From: Penumbrarchaeum sp964445525
GTDB lineage: Archaea; Thermoplasmatota; Penumbrarchaeia; Penumbrarchaeales; Penumbrarchaeaceae
Direction of reading: 5' to 3'
Length of the DNA: 64,000 bases
Assembly (NCBI GenBank): GCA_964445525.1
Contig: CAYULA010000004.1
Coordinates: 1-64,000 of the forward strand
The notes under the pieces were generated by a model, which saw only the letters and a list, made by a program, of their open reading frames with translations, was not told the origin of the DNA and searched no databases. The position numbers were made by a program, and so were the translations under genes. Within the stretch, counting starts at the first letter, position 1. Every line of letters begins with the position of its first letter. Shown piece by piece: positions 10,139-19,325 of this stretch.

Positions 10139-13100
10139 TCATTTATCCTCATCATCTTCCTCTTTCTTTCGAAACAGGGCGGATACCAGTATCACGGAAG
10201 CTATCGCTGAGGATCCTATGAGTATGGATTCGGTTACCTCGTCCATGTCTATCTCGTCCTCTTCCTCCCGGGGTATGATCTTCTTTTCAAGTATGAATTC
10301 AAATGAGATGGAATGCCTTTTTTCTTCTTTCCAGGGTATGGAAGCGTCGGTGGAGGAGCTGGTGGTTCCCTCGATCGAAAGAAGGTAGAGCCCCTCTTCA
10401 AGAGGTATGGGAAGGGTCGTATTGATGGTTGAATTCGGTCCGATCCAGGTAACAAAGTTCTCGCTTACGATCACCTCGTCACCGGGTACACCGTTGTAGA
10501 GGACCAATCTGGTTATCGGTATGGTTCTGTTTGTGGGATTTTCAACGAAGACCCTGAAAGCTCTTCCGATGAAACCGAAATCCTCCGGCTCCGGATTCCT
10601 GGATACCCGGAGATCGATCTCACCCAGAATGAAGAGGTCCTTTGTTTCTTCGGTTTTTGTTAGAGGAATGAATGGCAGCCCGTTGATATCTTTCAGGGAA
10701 GCTTTGATCGAATATCTTCCCTGAGAAAGGTTCAGTAGGGGCATATCGACGGAGAGATTGACAGATGAATGTGATGGTGGAATGGAACTGTTGGTTTCCT
10801 CGTACAGGAAGATCATACCTTCACTGTCTGTAAGTTCTATGGCGATATCAAGGGTTTCATTTCCCGGAAATGTGTCGATCAGGCCTCTGTTTTCGATCAG
10901 GAGGGTGAGGTTCAGTTGTCCTCCTCTCTGTTTCAGAATCTCCGGTCCCTCAATTTCCATATGAGGCTCGGGGAAGATGTCCACCACCATGGGGCCGTCC
11001 AATAACATGCTCCCGTCCTGCAAAACGAGCTCGACATATACCAGGTTCCTTCCCGGAACAAGGGTTATATTCAGATCGTAATCCCTTCTGATACCCGGAC
11101 CCAGTCCGTCAACTGTTGAATTGAGTATTGAAAGCTCCTGTCGAGGCAGATCAAATCCGGGGCCGTTGACGATATCTATTGTTCCCCCAAGTATATTGAT
11201 CCTCAGGGGATCCTCGGTTGCCAGACCGTCATTTTTGACCGAAACCGAGAAAGTGGAATTCAGGGGGTTTTCATGAATTTTTAGGGAAGTATCCATGATC
11301 CTGGGATCGGAGGTCACGGGAAGGGGTATGTAGGAGGTGGAATTGAACACGGACCATGATGAGGATGTCCTGACCACATAGGCCAGCTGATGTTCCTGTA
11401 GGGTTGTTGTGAAGGTGACTGTCCTGATCTCACCTCTTTCAACGAATCGGATCTCTTGCGGGGGATCGATATTGGTTGATGATAGGGTACCGTCAATCGG
11501 ATTTCTCTTGATCACCTCGAGATATGCTGATAGCACCTTGTTATTGGCAAGACCGACATTTCTCACGTCAGCAGAAATCGAAACGGATTCCCCCCTCTCG
11601 TATTCTCCCAGCAGTTCATACCAAACTTCTTCTATCTCGGCGGCTCCTGATAGGTCCTTATCGAAGATCTCCCTCTCCTCTCCCAGCGTGGAATTGCCTC
11701 CCGGCACCAATCCGGGAAGGTATGCCAGGGAATTACCATTCTCCGTTACCAGAAGGTCGTGGGATAACCTTGTCACTTGATCGTTGGTGAGCGGCAGGGG
11801 CCTGGACCAGGTGATGTTTTCGTTATTGATCGATCCCTCCAGAAAGTGGACATCACTTTTCAGTTCGTTAACAGATATCCATGAAATGACGGGATCGCCT
11901 GTGGTTTGCCTGTTGATCCTTATGTCGGGGATAATTCCGTCGGTAATTTCCAGAAGTGTTGCATCACCCGTCTGAATCGGGTCCTCCCCCACAACGGCAA
12001 CCGCCCGTATTCTGCCATGATTTCCGCTGTCCAGGGTTGATATGGTGACGATGATATCTTCTATTCTTTCCATGTCGGTTGTGATAACGGCCTCCGAATC
12101 CGGTATGTCGATATCGACAGCCATTCCCCAGGACCTTGTGTTCCATTCCATCTTTCTGAGCATCGGTCTTTCCTGATCCTGGAGCCAGGATACCCAGATA
12201 TTGCCGTTATTGTCCATTTCCACCTTTGGTTGATCATCCGACAGGGAATTGGATGTTACCTCTATGGGTTCCGACCAGTTTCCATCCTCGAGGATGGATA
12301 TCAGGATCTCGGTATCGGAGACGGTCCTGGGATCGGAGTCGAGGTCCCTGGTCCATACCGCCGCGGTTCTGTTCATGCGGGAGGCAAGGTCCGGATGGAG
12401 TTTGGACCCCTCGGAATTGTCTATCGGAGTCCCATTTACCATGAAATTTCCGTAAGGATCGCCTATGGATGCCATTACGGTAAGGGACGAATATCTCTCG
12501 ATAGGATCAGTGGACCAGCTCTCGCACCAGGTCCATACAACAACCGGGCTTCCGTCCTCCAGGAATTCCAGTTGCGGCGAGGACCTGTACCTGTTGTCCC
12601 TTGAGATCTGTGTTCTCGTATCATTGCGGATCATGGTTACGGCACTGTTGTGTCCAATCTCCCTTGTTATGCTGACGCTTGAGGTCTTGTTACCGAAATA
12701 TTCGAGGTCGGCTCCGAAACCGATTGAAGGAAGATATCCCTCTTCACCGATGAGGGATAGGCCGGTATCCACGGCATTCAAGGTGTAATTGAGATCGATC
12801 TCTCCCTCGTTCATCCATCCTTCTTCCAGGGTGCTGGTGGATGTCCAGTTCACGGTTGATGTTATTTCCGTGATGGGATTTTCGAAACCCGCTCGATTGA
12901 GTGAATGGATCTCTGTTGAATTTCCAATAAGGTTCAGATCCACAATTCCACCGACACCAATGCTTTCGAAAAGGTCCAGTTCAATATTCATTGATACCGA
13001 TCCGTCCAGGGTCGGATCCAGTGGTACTGTCAGATCCCTTCCGTCATCCAACTTCTCTAGGATCCTGCCGCTGCCGTTGAAGAAACCGATATCATCGAGA

Positions 13101-14182
13101 TCCGAGATCCCGGAAACGGATATCTCATTTTTCGCCCAGGGGTCCTCCGCGCGCATGGAACCGGACATTCTCACTTTCGATTCCGACCCGGATATCCCAA
13201 GATTAATCGACCCCGTGATCTCGAAATTGGCGATCCCGTCGGTGGTAATTTTCGACTGCAGAAAGAGGTCCCGGGTTTCCTTTGCCGCATGTATTGAAAC
13301 ATTCCCGGAAGCATTTGACACATTGGAGGACCAGACGAGGTCGGGAATATCAACATAGCCGGAAATATGGTATCCGTTTTCCCCGTGTTCAAAGGTATGA
13401 GATGGATCTATAAGTGAATCGTACCAGGTAGGCAACTCCCTTACCTCTATGATGAAATCTTTTTTGTTCAGGGGGATCCTTGCAAATGTAGAATTTATGA
13501 AAAGTTCATTTTTCCCCTCTTCGAGATCGGAGATATCCATCTCCGCTCTGAAGGTCCCGTCGGATTGGTAGGGAACGAAGACCTGCATTCCCTTCCCGTC
13601 CTCGATATAGATCCTGACAAGCTCGGGATCGGTTTCGGTGTTGAGGTCCACGATTACAGAGATCTTCATCCGAACATCCTTCAGAAAGGTTCCCAGGACC
13701 CCGGGGTCCACGTTGCCGTCGAGCTGTGAGGTAACCGATGATATTTCCGGGATCTGGACAAGAAGGGAGGCAACGTTGTTGGAGGAGGTTGTCTCCTCCA
13801 CCATGGATTCCCTGTCCACGAGAGCCCATAATCTGTGAGGATCCGGGGATACGGGATCCCATTTTATTTCCAGGGTATGATCGCTACCCGGATCGAGCGG
13901 GGGAATTGTCATCTTTCCTATTCTCGTCCTGTTCCCCGAGAGGAGGTTCCATTCGTCCCAGATCAGGGCATCGTTCCTCCCTGCAGTTGTGGGACCTCTG
14001 TTGGTGACAGTCAACTCTATCCGGTAGCCTCCGTCCTTATCGGGGGTGGCGGAAAAAGATGATATCTCCAGGTCGGGGAGGTCCTCTGATGCAGATCCGT
14101 TGTTGCCTCCAGCAGAGGAGGCGGATAGGATCAGAACCAGTAATGTGGTGAGGACCGAGAGCTTCCGGGGGTTGACACCCAT
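10139..14182 (-). CDS. Large secreted CARDB-domain surface protein with C-terminal anchor
   Basis: 1347 residues. A signal peptide (about 1-26) precedes a CARDB-type adhesion module (about 33-145: DLEISSFSATPD, LTVTNRGPTTAG, SSNNVASLLV). A long middle part includes strand repeats such as RTAAVWTRD and NIWVSWLQD, suggestive of a sialidase-like or other propeller. Further CARDB/NEW3-like domains follow (LTLLIENRGLIDTFPGNE). One membrane helix at about 1309-1331 ends in RKKEEDDEDK. No catalytic motif was seen. The architecture matches the neighbouring surface proteins, so cell-surface binding or a structural role is inferred. The ATG start precedes a typical signal sequence. Confidence 0.75.
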   Translation of the reverse strand: MGVNPRKLSVLTTLLVLILSASSAGGNNGSASEDLPDLEISSFSATPDKDGGYRIELTVTNRGPTTAGRNDALIWDEWNLLSGNRTRIGKMTIPPLDPGSDHTLEIKWDPVSPDPHRLWALVDRESMVEETTSSNNVASLLVQIPEISSVTSQLDGNVDPGVLGTFLKDVRMKISVIVDLNTETDPELVRIYIEDGKGMQVFVPYQSDGTFRAEMDISDLEEGKNELFINSTFARIPLNKKDFIIEVRELPTWYDSLIDPSHTFEHGENGYHISGYVDIPDLVWSSNVSNASGNVSIHAAKETRDLFLQSKITTDGIANFEITGSINLGISGSESKVRMSGSMRAEDPWAKNEISVSGISDLDDIGFFNGSGRILEKLDDGRDLTVPLDPTLDGSVSMNIELDLFESIGVGGIVDLNLIGNSTEIHSLNRAGFENPITEITSTVNWTSTSTLEEGWMNEGEIDLNYTLNAVDTGLSLIGEEGYLPSIGFGADLEYFGNKTSSVSITREIGHNSAVTMIRNDTRTQISRDNRYRSSPQLEFLEDGSPVVVWTWCESWSTDPIERYSSLTVMASIGDPYGNFMVNGTPIDNSEGSKLHPDLASRMNRTAAVWTRDLDSDPRTVSDTEILISILEDGNWSEPIEVTSNSLSDDQPKVEMDNNGNIWVSWLQDQERPMLRKMEWNTRSWGMAVDIDIPDSEAVITTDMERIEDIIVTISTLDSGNHGRIRAVAVVGEDPIQTGDATLLEITDGIIPDIRINRQTTGDPVISWISVNELKSDVHFLEGSINNENITWSRPLPLTNDQVTRLSHDLLVTENGNSLAYLPGLVPGGNSTLGEEREIFDKDLSGAAEIEEVWYELLGEYERGESVSISADVRNVGLANNKVLSAYLEVIKRNPIDGTLSSTNIDPPQEIRFVERGEIRTVTFTTTLQEHQLAYVVRTSSSWSVFNSTSYIPLPVTSDPRIMDTSLKIHENPLNSTFSVSVKNDGLATEDPLRINILGGTIDIVNGPGFDLPRQELSILNSTVDGLGPGIRRDYDLNITLVPGRNLVYVELVLQDGSMLLDGPMVVDIFPEPHMEIEGPEILKQRGGQLNLTLLIENRGLIDTFPGNETLDIAIELTDSEGMIFLYEETNSSIPPSHSSVNLSVDMPLLNLSQGRYSIKASLKDINGLPFIPLTKTEETKDLFILGEIDLRVSRNPEPEDFGFIGRAFRVFVENPTNRTIPITRLVLYNGVPGDEVIVSENFVTWIGPNSTINTTLPIPLEEGLYLLSIEGTTSSSTDASIPWKEEKRHSISFEFILEKKIIPREEEDEIDMDEVTESILIGSSAIASVILVSALFRKKEEDDEDK

Positions 14183-14670
14183 ATGCTCACCAATGTTCGG
14201 CTGGATAATAATTTTTCCCGGTGTGATGTATACAATGAACTGGAAGAAATTTTCAGAAGCGAACCTTATCCCTGGATTTTGTAGCCGTATGTTCCATTAA
14301 TTTAAGATATCAATCGATAGAGGACCATTATGTTTGGATCAATGATAATCGGTCCTCTTTACATGAAGAATATGAAGAAGAATATATCGCTGTCAAGGAT
14401 AAAGAAGTCATTGCTCACAACAAGGAACTGGAACCATTGAAATATATAATTGAGTCAGACTCCTAAGTATTTTTTGAATATTTTCCGCCAATGAACACTC
14501 AAATAATTTTTCGATATGTCATCCTAAAAGTAGGATGCATTATTCCAAAAATTTTGCTGAAAGTGGAAAGGACCCCCTACTTTCTTAAATGAACCCTTGA
14601 TGATGTTAATTATGCAACACAGCATTATGAAAAGCTACCTTTTTTAACTAATATTCCATTATCGATATGT
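14183..14670. other. 488-base divergent intergenic region
   Basis: This AT-rich spacer separates the minus-strand CARDB gene from the plus-strand GLUG gene. It holds a DUF5678-like remnant (14317-14466) and a perfect 7-bp hairpin, CATCCTA-AAAG-TAGGATG (14520-14537). A weaker GAAAG/CTTTC pairing lies near 14570-14590. No intact gene was seen. Confidence 0.6.
14317..14466 (+). pseudogene. DUF5678-like domain remnant without a start codon
   Basis: The plus-strand frame ending at TAA 14464-14466 reads ...HYVWINDNRSSLHEEYEEEY, then IAVKDKEVIAHNKELEPL. This matches the pattern of DUF5678 proteins: an aromatic helix, then EYEGKYIAV-like, then VIAHG-like. The frame is open back to a TGA at 14236 but holds no ATG, GTG or TTG start. 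A TATA-like stretch at about 14296-14305 and an ATG at 14330 lie in or before another frame, so a frameshift near 14330-14360 could have broken the gene. It is either a pseudogene or uses an unusual start. The match is by eye only. Confidence 0.5.
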
Positions 14671-14685
14671 TTGGAGAAAGAAAAT

Positions 14686-16377
14686 ATGAGACGAGGTTTA
14701 TTTCTTGTTATTGTTTCGATTTTTGCAATAATAATCTTATCGATAGTTCCATTTGTCATCATACAAGTGGATTCTCAATCCTCAATTAACTACACAGATA
14801 GAATTGAGATAACGGATCTTCAGGACCTTCAGGAAATGCAAATGGACCTGGATTCGAATTATATACTGGTTGCGGACATTGATGCTTCTTCTACCAAGAC
14901 ATGGAACAGCGGACATGGTTTCCTCCCGATCGGTAATTATTCCTCGAAGTTCACAGGCAGTCTGGATGGCAACGGACATACCATAAAATCTCTCTTTATT
15001 AACAATTCAGATCATGAACACGCGGGTCTTTTCGGTTTCATTGACGATTCAGGATCAGTGAAGGACCTGATTCTTGATAATTTCGAGATCTTTGGCGGTT
15101 TTATGGTCGGCAGTCTTGCTGGAGCTTCCAATGGTTCCGTATCCAGCGTTGAATTCTCCTGCAAGATATCAGGAACACACTTGGTTGGTGGATTGCTTGG
15201 CTTGAATTATGGATCAATAAACAACTCCCACGGAACGGGGAATATTAAAGGAGATGATATTGACCCGACAGGAGGATCAGTAGGTATGAATATGGGAAGA
15301 ATTTCGAATTCCTCTTTCACGGGAAAGGTTGTAGGTGGAAGGGCAGGCGGTCTTACTGGTATGAATAACGGCTTGATTTCGTACTCGGATGCCATTGTGG
15401 AGGTGGTCGGAAAAGGTTACTCGGCAGGAGGACTGGTCGGTGGTAACAATATTGGGTCTATTTTTAGGTCATCATCCTCGGGAAATGTAACATCGATTAA
15501 TGATAACATAGGGGGGCTTGCGGGAGTAAATAAAGGTCAAATAGAGGAATCCTTCTCTGAAACTGAAGTCAAAGGTAAGGATACAATTGGTGGTCTGGTG
15601 GGAAGGAACTATTATGATAGTATAGTTAACAATTCATATTCCACCGGTAATGTGAAAGGAGAACAATATGTTGGTGGATTGATAGGATTATTATTCGAGG
15701 ATTCTATTTCAAGAGTATATTCAACAGGCGAAGTTGAGGGCATTCAGGATTCCGGAGGTTTGGTCGGATACATGGTAAATGAGGAAGAAAAAAAAGATTG
15801 TTTTTGGGATAGTGATGTTTCCAAAATATCCGAAAGTGCCTGTGGAATATCCAAGTCAACAGGAGAAATGAAGAAACGCGAGACATTCATAAATGCAAGT
15901 TGGGATTTTGAAAATGTGTGGTATATTGATGATGGGACCACATATCCACACTTGATCTGGGATGATGTTATTCTCCCTATTGCTAGGATAGAACCATTGA
16001 AAGATATTGAAATTGGAGAGACAATAACTCTCGATGGGGATTCAAGTAATGATAATGTTGGCATCAAAAATTTTACATGGACCATTCGATCCGATAATAC
16101 TTCAATCCATCTATATGGAGAAAAAACCACCTTTAAATTCTCAACCTCTGGAGAGTATTCTATCACATTGAGTGTTACAGATGGAGCCGGTAACAGCGAT
16201 GAAGAACAACTATCTGTGACCGTTAGCGAAGAGAAAAATAATTTTCCGGCTATTATTATAGCCATTATTACAATTCTGTCTCTAATAACTATAGTCACTT
16301 TGATAATAGTGATAATGAAGATATCTTCCAATAAGAATAAAGAATTTCAAAACAACGAGAATAAGGTTGACATATAA
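14686..16377 (+). CDS. GLUG-repeat surface protein with PKD-like domain and C-terminal anchor
   Basis: About 563 residues. The ATG at 14686 is chosen over an in-frame TTG at 14671 because a TGGAG ribosome site (14672-14676) sits just before it and the protein then begins directly with its signal or anchor segment (MRRGLFLVIVSIFAIIIL). From about residue 120 to 360 it contains many GLUG-type repeats (GGLVGxNxGxI..S.S.GNV), which fold as beta-helix-like coils in bacterial and archaeal surface adhesins. A PKD-like domain (DGDSSNDNVGIKNFTWTI) follows, then a membrane helix at about 520-545 and a short basic tail. No enzyme motif was seen. It is more AT-rich than the neighbouring ribosomal operon. 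Confidence 0.75.
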   Translation: MRRGLFLVIVSIFAIIILSIVPFVIIQVDSQSSINYTDRIEITDLQDLQEMQMDLDSNYILVADIDASSTKTWNSGHGFLPIGNYSSKFTGSLDGNGHTIKSLFINNSDHEHAGLFGFIDDSGSVKDLILDNFEIFGGFMVGSLAGASNGSVSSVEFSCKISGTHLVGGLLGLNYGSINNSHGTGNIKGDDIDPTGGSVGMNMGRISNSSFTGKVVGGRAGGLTGMNNGLISYSDAIVEVVGKGYSAGGLVGGNNIGSIFRSSSSGNVTSINDNIGGLAGVNKGQIEESFSETEVKGKDTIGGLVGRNYYDSIVNNSYSTGNVKGEQYVGGLIGLLFEDSISRVYSTGEVEGIQDSGGLVGYMVNEEEKKDCFWDSDVSKISESACGISKSTGEMKKRETFINASWDFENVWYIDDGTTYPHLIWDDVILPIARIEPLKDIEIGETITLDGDSSNDNVGIKNFTWTIRSDNTSIHLYGEKTTFKFSTSGEYSITLSVTDGAGNSDEEQLSVTVSEEKNNFPAIIIAIITILSLITIVTLIIVIMKISSNKNKEFQNNENKVDI

Positions 16378-16587
16378 TATTCCAGATTTCAAACCTGTCT
16401 CATATTTAAAGGAAATTAATTCTGGATTATTTCTTAATTCCCATCCATTTTGTTGTTTGTTCAATATAACCTGAATTCTGTTGATATTAGTTGGTATTGA
16501 TCAATTCCAATTTATCAAAAATAACCATGGATTATTTTGATAAAATGATGAAAAATGGATTATAGCAAAACTCGGCCTCAGCAAAAC

Positions 16588-16598
16588 AATTTAATATG
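16588..16598 (+). promoter_or_regulatory. TATA box of the ribosomal stalk operon
   Basis: AATTTAATATG lies about 68 bases before the L11 start. The predicted leader of about 40 bases ends with a strong AAAGGAGGAAG ribosome site at about 16647-16657. Confidence 0.5.
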
Positions 16599-16660
16599 AA
16601 AACCTCTTTCGGCCACAAAGTGTCCGTGCTGTACGCATGGAATGAAAGGAGGAAGAAATC

Positions 16661-17140
16661 ATGCCAGAGAAGATCGAGGCCCTCGTCGATGGCGGAAAAG
16701 CATCCGCAGGACCACCGCTGGGTCCTGCACTGGGACCTCTCGGAGTGAACATCGGCAAGATCGTTGCGGAGATAAACACCAAGACAAAGGACTTTGCCGG
16801 AATGAAGGTGCCCGTGATAGTAACCGTTGATACGAAGACAAAGGATTTTTCGATCACAGTGGGAACCCCCCCTACTTCCTCCCTCATAATGCAGGAACTT
16901 GGGATCGAAAAAGGTCCGGGAGATGTCTCGGGCAAATCAACCAACCTCCCCATCGAAAAGGCGATCAAGGTTGCCAAGATGAAGAGGGATTCCCTCCTCG
17001 GAGTGGACCTCAAGGAAGCCGTGAAGGAGGTCCTCGGAACTGCCGTATCACTGCACATTTCAGTGGACGGAAAGAATCCCAAGGAGGTAATAAACCTTAT
17101 AAACGAGGGCCAGTATAAGGCCCTCCTCGACGCGGAGTGA
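16661..17140 (+). CDS. rpl11: Large-subunit ribosomal protein L11 (uL11)
   Basis: 159 residues, the usual archaeal length. The N-terminal domain shows the Gly/Pro-rich GPPLGPALGPLGVNIGKI, which contacts the GTPase-associated region of 23S rRNA. The C-terminal RNA-binding domain includes TPPTSSLIMQELG. L11 forms the stalk base with L10 and L12 and takes part in factor binding. It is the first gene of an L11-L1-L10-L12 operon and is separated from L1 by 80 bases holding a strong hairpin. A consensus GGAGG precedes the ATG. Confidence 0.97.
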   Translation: MPEKIEALVDGGKASAGPPLGPALGPLGVNIGKIVAEINTKTKDFAGMKVPVIVTVDTKTKDFSITVGTPPTSSLIMQELGIEKGPGDVSGKSTNLPIEKAIKVAKMKRDSLLGVDLKEAVKEVLGTAVSLHISVDGKNPKEVINLINEGQYKALLDAE

Positions 17141-17163
17141 CCGTGTTAAAAAAATGATTCCGA

Positions 17164-17207
17164 TGTAGGAGGGGCTTCGGTCTTTGACCGACCCCCGCCG
17201 AACTACA
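17164..17207 (+). promoter_or_regulatory. Hairpin in the L1 leader, candidate translational autoregulation site
   Basis: Between L11 and L1 the RNA can fold into one long interrupted hairpin. The pairings are TGTAG (17164-17168) with CTACA (17203-17207), GGGG (17171-17174) with CCCC (17192-17195), and CGGTC (17178-17182) with GACCG (17186-17190) around a TTT loop. The internal loops GAG/GCCGAA are asymmetric. It ends just before the L1 ribosome site (GGTGA, 17211-17215). L1 is known to repress this operon in Methanococcus by binding an rRNA-like site on its mRNA; that this hairpin is such a site is inferred. Confidence 0.5.
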
Positions 17208-17220
17208 CGGGGTGAAGGAA

Positions 17221-17865
17221 ATGGCAGATGAGAAGATACTTGAAGCCGTCAAGGAGGCTATCGAAAAGGCCCCCGAGAGGAAATTTGTCGAGTCCATAGA
17301 GCTTGCCATCAACCTCAAGGATGTCGATCTCTCCAATCCCAAGAACAGGTTGACAGAGGAGATCATAATTCCCCACGGGAGAGGCAGGGATGTGAAGATC
17401 GGGATCTTCGCAACCCCCGAGATGAGGGAGAAGGCAAAAGACATTGCCGATCTTATGATACCCCCCGAAGAGATATCCACCATGAAGGATGAGAAGGCCG
17501 AGACCAAGAAGAAGGTCTCCGACATCGACTTCTTCATAGCGGAGGCCCATCTCATGGCCCAGGTCGGTAAGAATCTCGGCGTGATCCTTGGTCCCAGGGG
17601 AAAGATGCCCAAACCCGTTCCTCCCGGAGCGGATCCGAGCGGTATAATCTCCAATCTTAGGAGCACGGTAAAATTGAGGACCAAGGACAGGAGAACTTTC
17701 CACGTGGCAGTCGGCACCCGGACCATGGACCCCGAAAAGATAGCAGAGAATATTGAAGCCGTTGTCTCCAGGGTAAGGTCCAAGCTGGAAAGAGGCGTTA
17801 TGAACATTCATTCGGCCTACGTCAAGACGACGATGGGACCGGCTATCAAACTGGAATTGAGGTGA
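17221..17865 (+). CDS. rpl1: Large-subunit ribosomal protein L1 (uL1)
   Basis: 214 residues from the ATG at 17221. That start is preferred over an in-frame GTG at 17212, which overlaps the GGTGAAGG ribosome site. The protein shows archaeal L1 features, including the signature LGPRGKMPKPVPP and the C-terminal MNIHSAYVKTTMGPA. It binds the mobile L1 stalk of 23S rRNA and moves deacylated tRNA toward exit; in several archaea it also represses its own operon. Its stop codon overlaps the ribosome site of L10. Confidence 0.97.
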   Translation: MADEKILEAVKEAIEKAPERKFVESIELAINLKDVDLSNPKNRLTEEIIIPHGRGRDVKIGIFATPEMREKAKDIADLMIPPEEISTMKDEKAETKKKVSDIDFFIAEAHLMAQVGKNLGVILGPRGKMPKPVPPGADPSGIISNLRSTVKLRTKDRRTFHVAVGTRTMDPEKIAENIEAVVSRVRSKLERGVMNIHSAYVKTTMGPAIKLELR

Positions 17866-17870
17866 TAGAG

Positions 17871-18899
17871 ATGGCACATGTCGCTGATTGGAAGAAGGAC
17901 CAGGTGGCCAGCCTTCAGGAAATCATCACCAACAACAAGACCATTGCGGTTGTAAAGGTTGACAAGATCCCTGGATTGCAGCTACAATCACTCAGGGCAC
18001 AGTTCAGGGGAAAACTCAGGTTCCAGGTCGCAAAAAAGACACTGATAAAACTGGCTCTGGACAACACCAAGAGTGAGAGACCCGAACTGGAGAAACTCGG
18101 AGATGTTCTAGATGGCCAGGCGGCCCTTCTTGGAACCGATATGAACCCGTTTTCGCTTTTCAAGCTTCTCGATTCCAATGTCCAGCCCATGCCCGCAAAA
18201 GGCGGGGAAGAGGCTCCAGAGGATATCAAGGTGGATGCTGGAGAGACTCCTTTCCCCCCCGGACCCATAGTCGGAGAACTCGGGAAGGTGGGAATCCCGG
18301 CAGCCATTGAAAAGGGCAAGGTAGTGATCAGGAAGAATGTTACTCCTGTAAAAAAGGGTCAGACAATATCCAAGGATCTGGCACAGGTCCTGACCAAGCT
18401 GGAGATATTCCCTTTCCAGGTTGGAATAACACTTGACGGAGCCTGGGAGGAGGGACTGATCTACAAGCCCTCCGATCTCAACATCGATATGGATGCCTAC
18501 AAGCAGAACCTCACCTACGGTGTCCAGATGGCATTCAATCTGGCCGTTTTCACGGCATACATGACACCGCAAACATCGGTACCGATCATTCAGAAGGCCA
18601 GGATGCAGGCATTGAGCCTGGCAACACATGCAGGTATACTGAACAAGGATACAACAGACCTGATACTCTCCAAGGCCTACGGAGGCATGCTCGCCTTGGC
18701 AAGGCTCATGAGCGCTGATGCGCTCGATGATGACCTCCAGGCCCTCGTCGCCGGAGCGGCTGCGGCTCAGGCCGCAGCTCCCGAGCAGGAAGCGGCTCCC
18801 GCCGAGGGAGAAGCCGAAAGCGGCGGCGAGGAAGAGGCCGAGGAGGAAGAAGTGGGAGAAGAGGAAGCAATGGCAGGACTCGGATCCCTCTTCGGATGA
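17871..18899 (+). CDS. rpl10: Large-subunit ribosomal protein L10/P0 (uL10)
   Basis: 342 residues from the ATG at 17871 (MAHVADWKKDQV, the typical archaeal opening). A GTG at 17862 is rejected because it lies within the GAGGTGATAG ribosome site. The N-terminal rRNA-binding domain precedes the insertion domain and the C-terminal spine helix that binds L12 dimers. An Ala-rich hinge and an acidic tail ending EEEAMAGLGSLFG follow; L12 shares that tail, which recruits elongation factors. Length and layout match archaeal P0. Confidence 0.96.
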   Translation: MAHVADWKKDQVASLQEIITNNKTIAVVKVDKIPGLQLQSLRAQFRGKLRFQVAKKTLIKLALDNTKSERPELEKLGDVLDGQAALLGTDMNPFSLFKLLDSNVQPMPAKGGEEAPEDIKVDAGETPFPPGPIVGELGKVGIPAAIEKGKVVIRKNVTPVKKGQTISKDLAQVLTKLEIFPFQVGITLDGAWEEGLIYKPSDLNIDMDAYKQNLTYGVQMAFNLAVFTAYMTPQTSVPIIQKARMQALSLATHAGILNKDTTDLILSKAYGGMLALARLMSADALDDDLQALVAGAAAAQAAAPEQEAAPAEGEAESGGEEEAEEEEVGEEEAMAGLGSLFG

Positions 18900-18945
18900 G
18901 CAAGGTTTTGGAGAAAAGAAAGATCAAAGATAGGAGGTATGAAAA

Positions 18946-19263
18946 ATGGAATACATCTACGGTGCCCTTCTACTTCACTCAGCAGGAAAGGAGATAAACG
19001 AGAGCGAACTCACCAAGGTCCTCGAAGCCGCCGGCGTTTCAGTCGAGGCTGCGAGGGTCAAGGCAGTGGTGACATCCCTTGAGGGTGTCAACATCGAGGA
19101 GGCCATGCAGACCGCAGTGGCCGCCGCTCCCGCCGCCGCAGCCCCGGCAGCCGCCGGAGGCGAGGCTCCCAAAGAGGAAGAGAAGAAGGAAGAAGAGGAA
19201 GAAGAAGAGGAAGCCCCCTCCGAGGAGGAGGCAATGGCCGGACTCGGCGCACTCTTCGGCTGA
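18946..19263 (+). CDS. rpl12: Large-subunit ribosomal protein L12/P1 (archaeal stalk)
   Basis: 105 residues. The N-terminal dimerisation domain (MEYIYGALLLHSAGKEI) precedes an Ala/Pro-rich hinge and a strongly acidic segment ending EEEAMAGLGALFG, the factor-binding tail. It is unrelated in sequence to bacterial L7/L12 and diagnostic of Archaea. An AGGAGG site lies about 10 bases upstream. It is the last gene of the operon, followed by a clear terminator. Confidence 0.96.
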   Translation: MEYIYGALLLHSAGKEINESELTKVLEAAGVSVEAARVKAVVTSLEGVNIEEAMQTAVAAAPAAAAPAAAGGEAPKEEEKKEEEEEEEEAPSEEEAMAGLGALFG

Positions 19264-19288
19264 AAAGAAAAACCAAACAGATATTGGA

Positions 19289-19325
19289 GCGGGGTGGGAC
19301 AGATCCTCATCCCGCATTTTTTTTT
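19289..19325 (+). terminator. Terminator of the ribosomal stalk operon
   Basis: A 10-bp stem with two G-T pairs (19289-19298 with 19306-19315) and a 7-base loop is followed by one A and nine T residues, 26 bases after the L12 stop. Confidence 0.8.

Noticed and set aside
9445..10221. A longer plus-strand frame overlapping the small membrane protein
   Set aside because: Its composition is irregular, while the frame 9536-10138 gives clean membrane helices and a Lys tail.
14330..14440. 36-codon frame starting at ATG 14330
   Set aside because: It is out of frame with the DUF5678-like stretch and resembles nothing.
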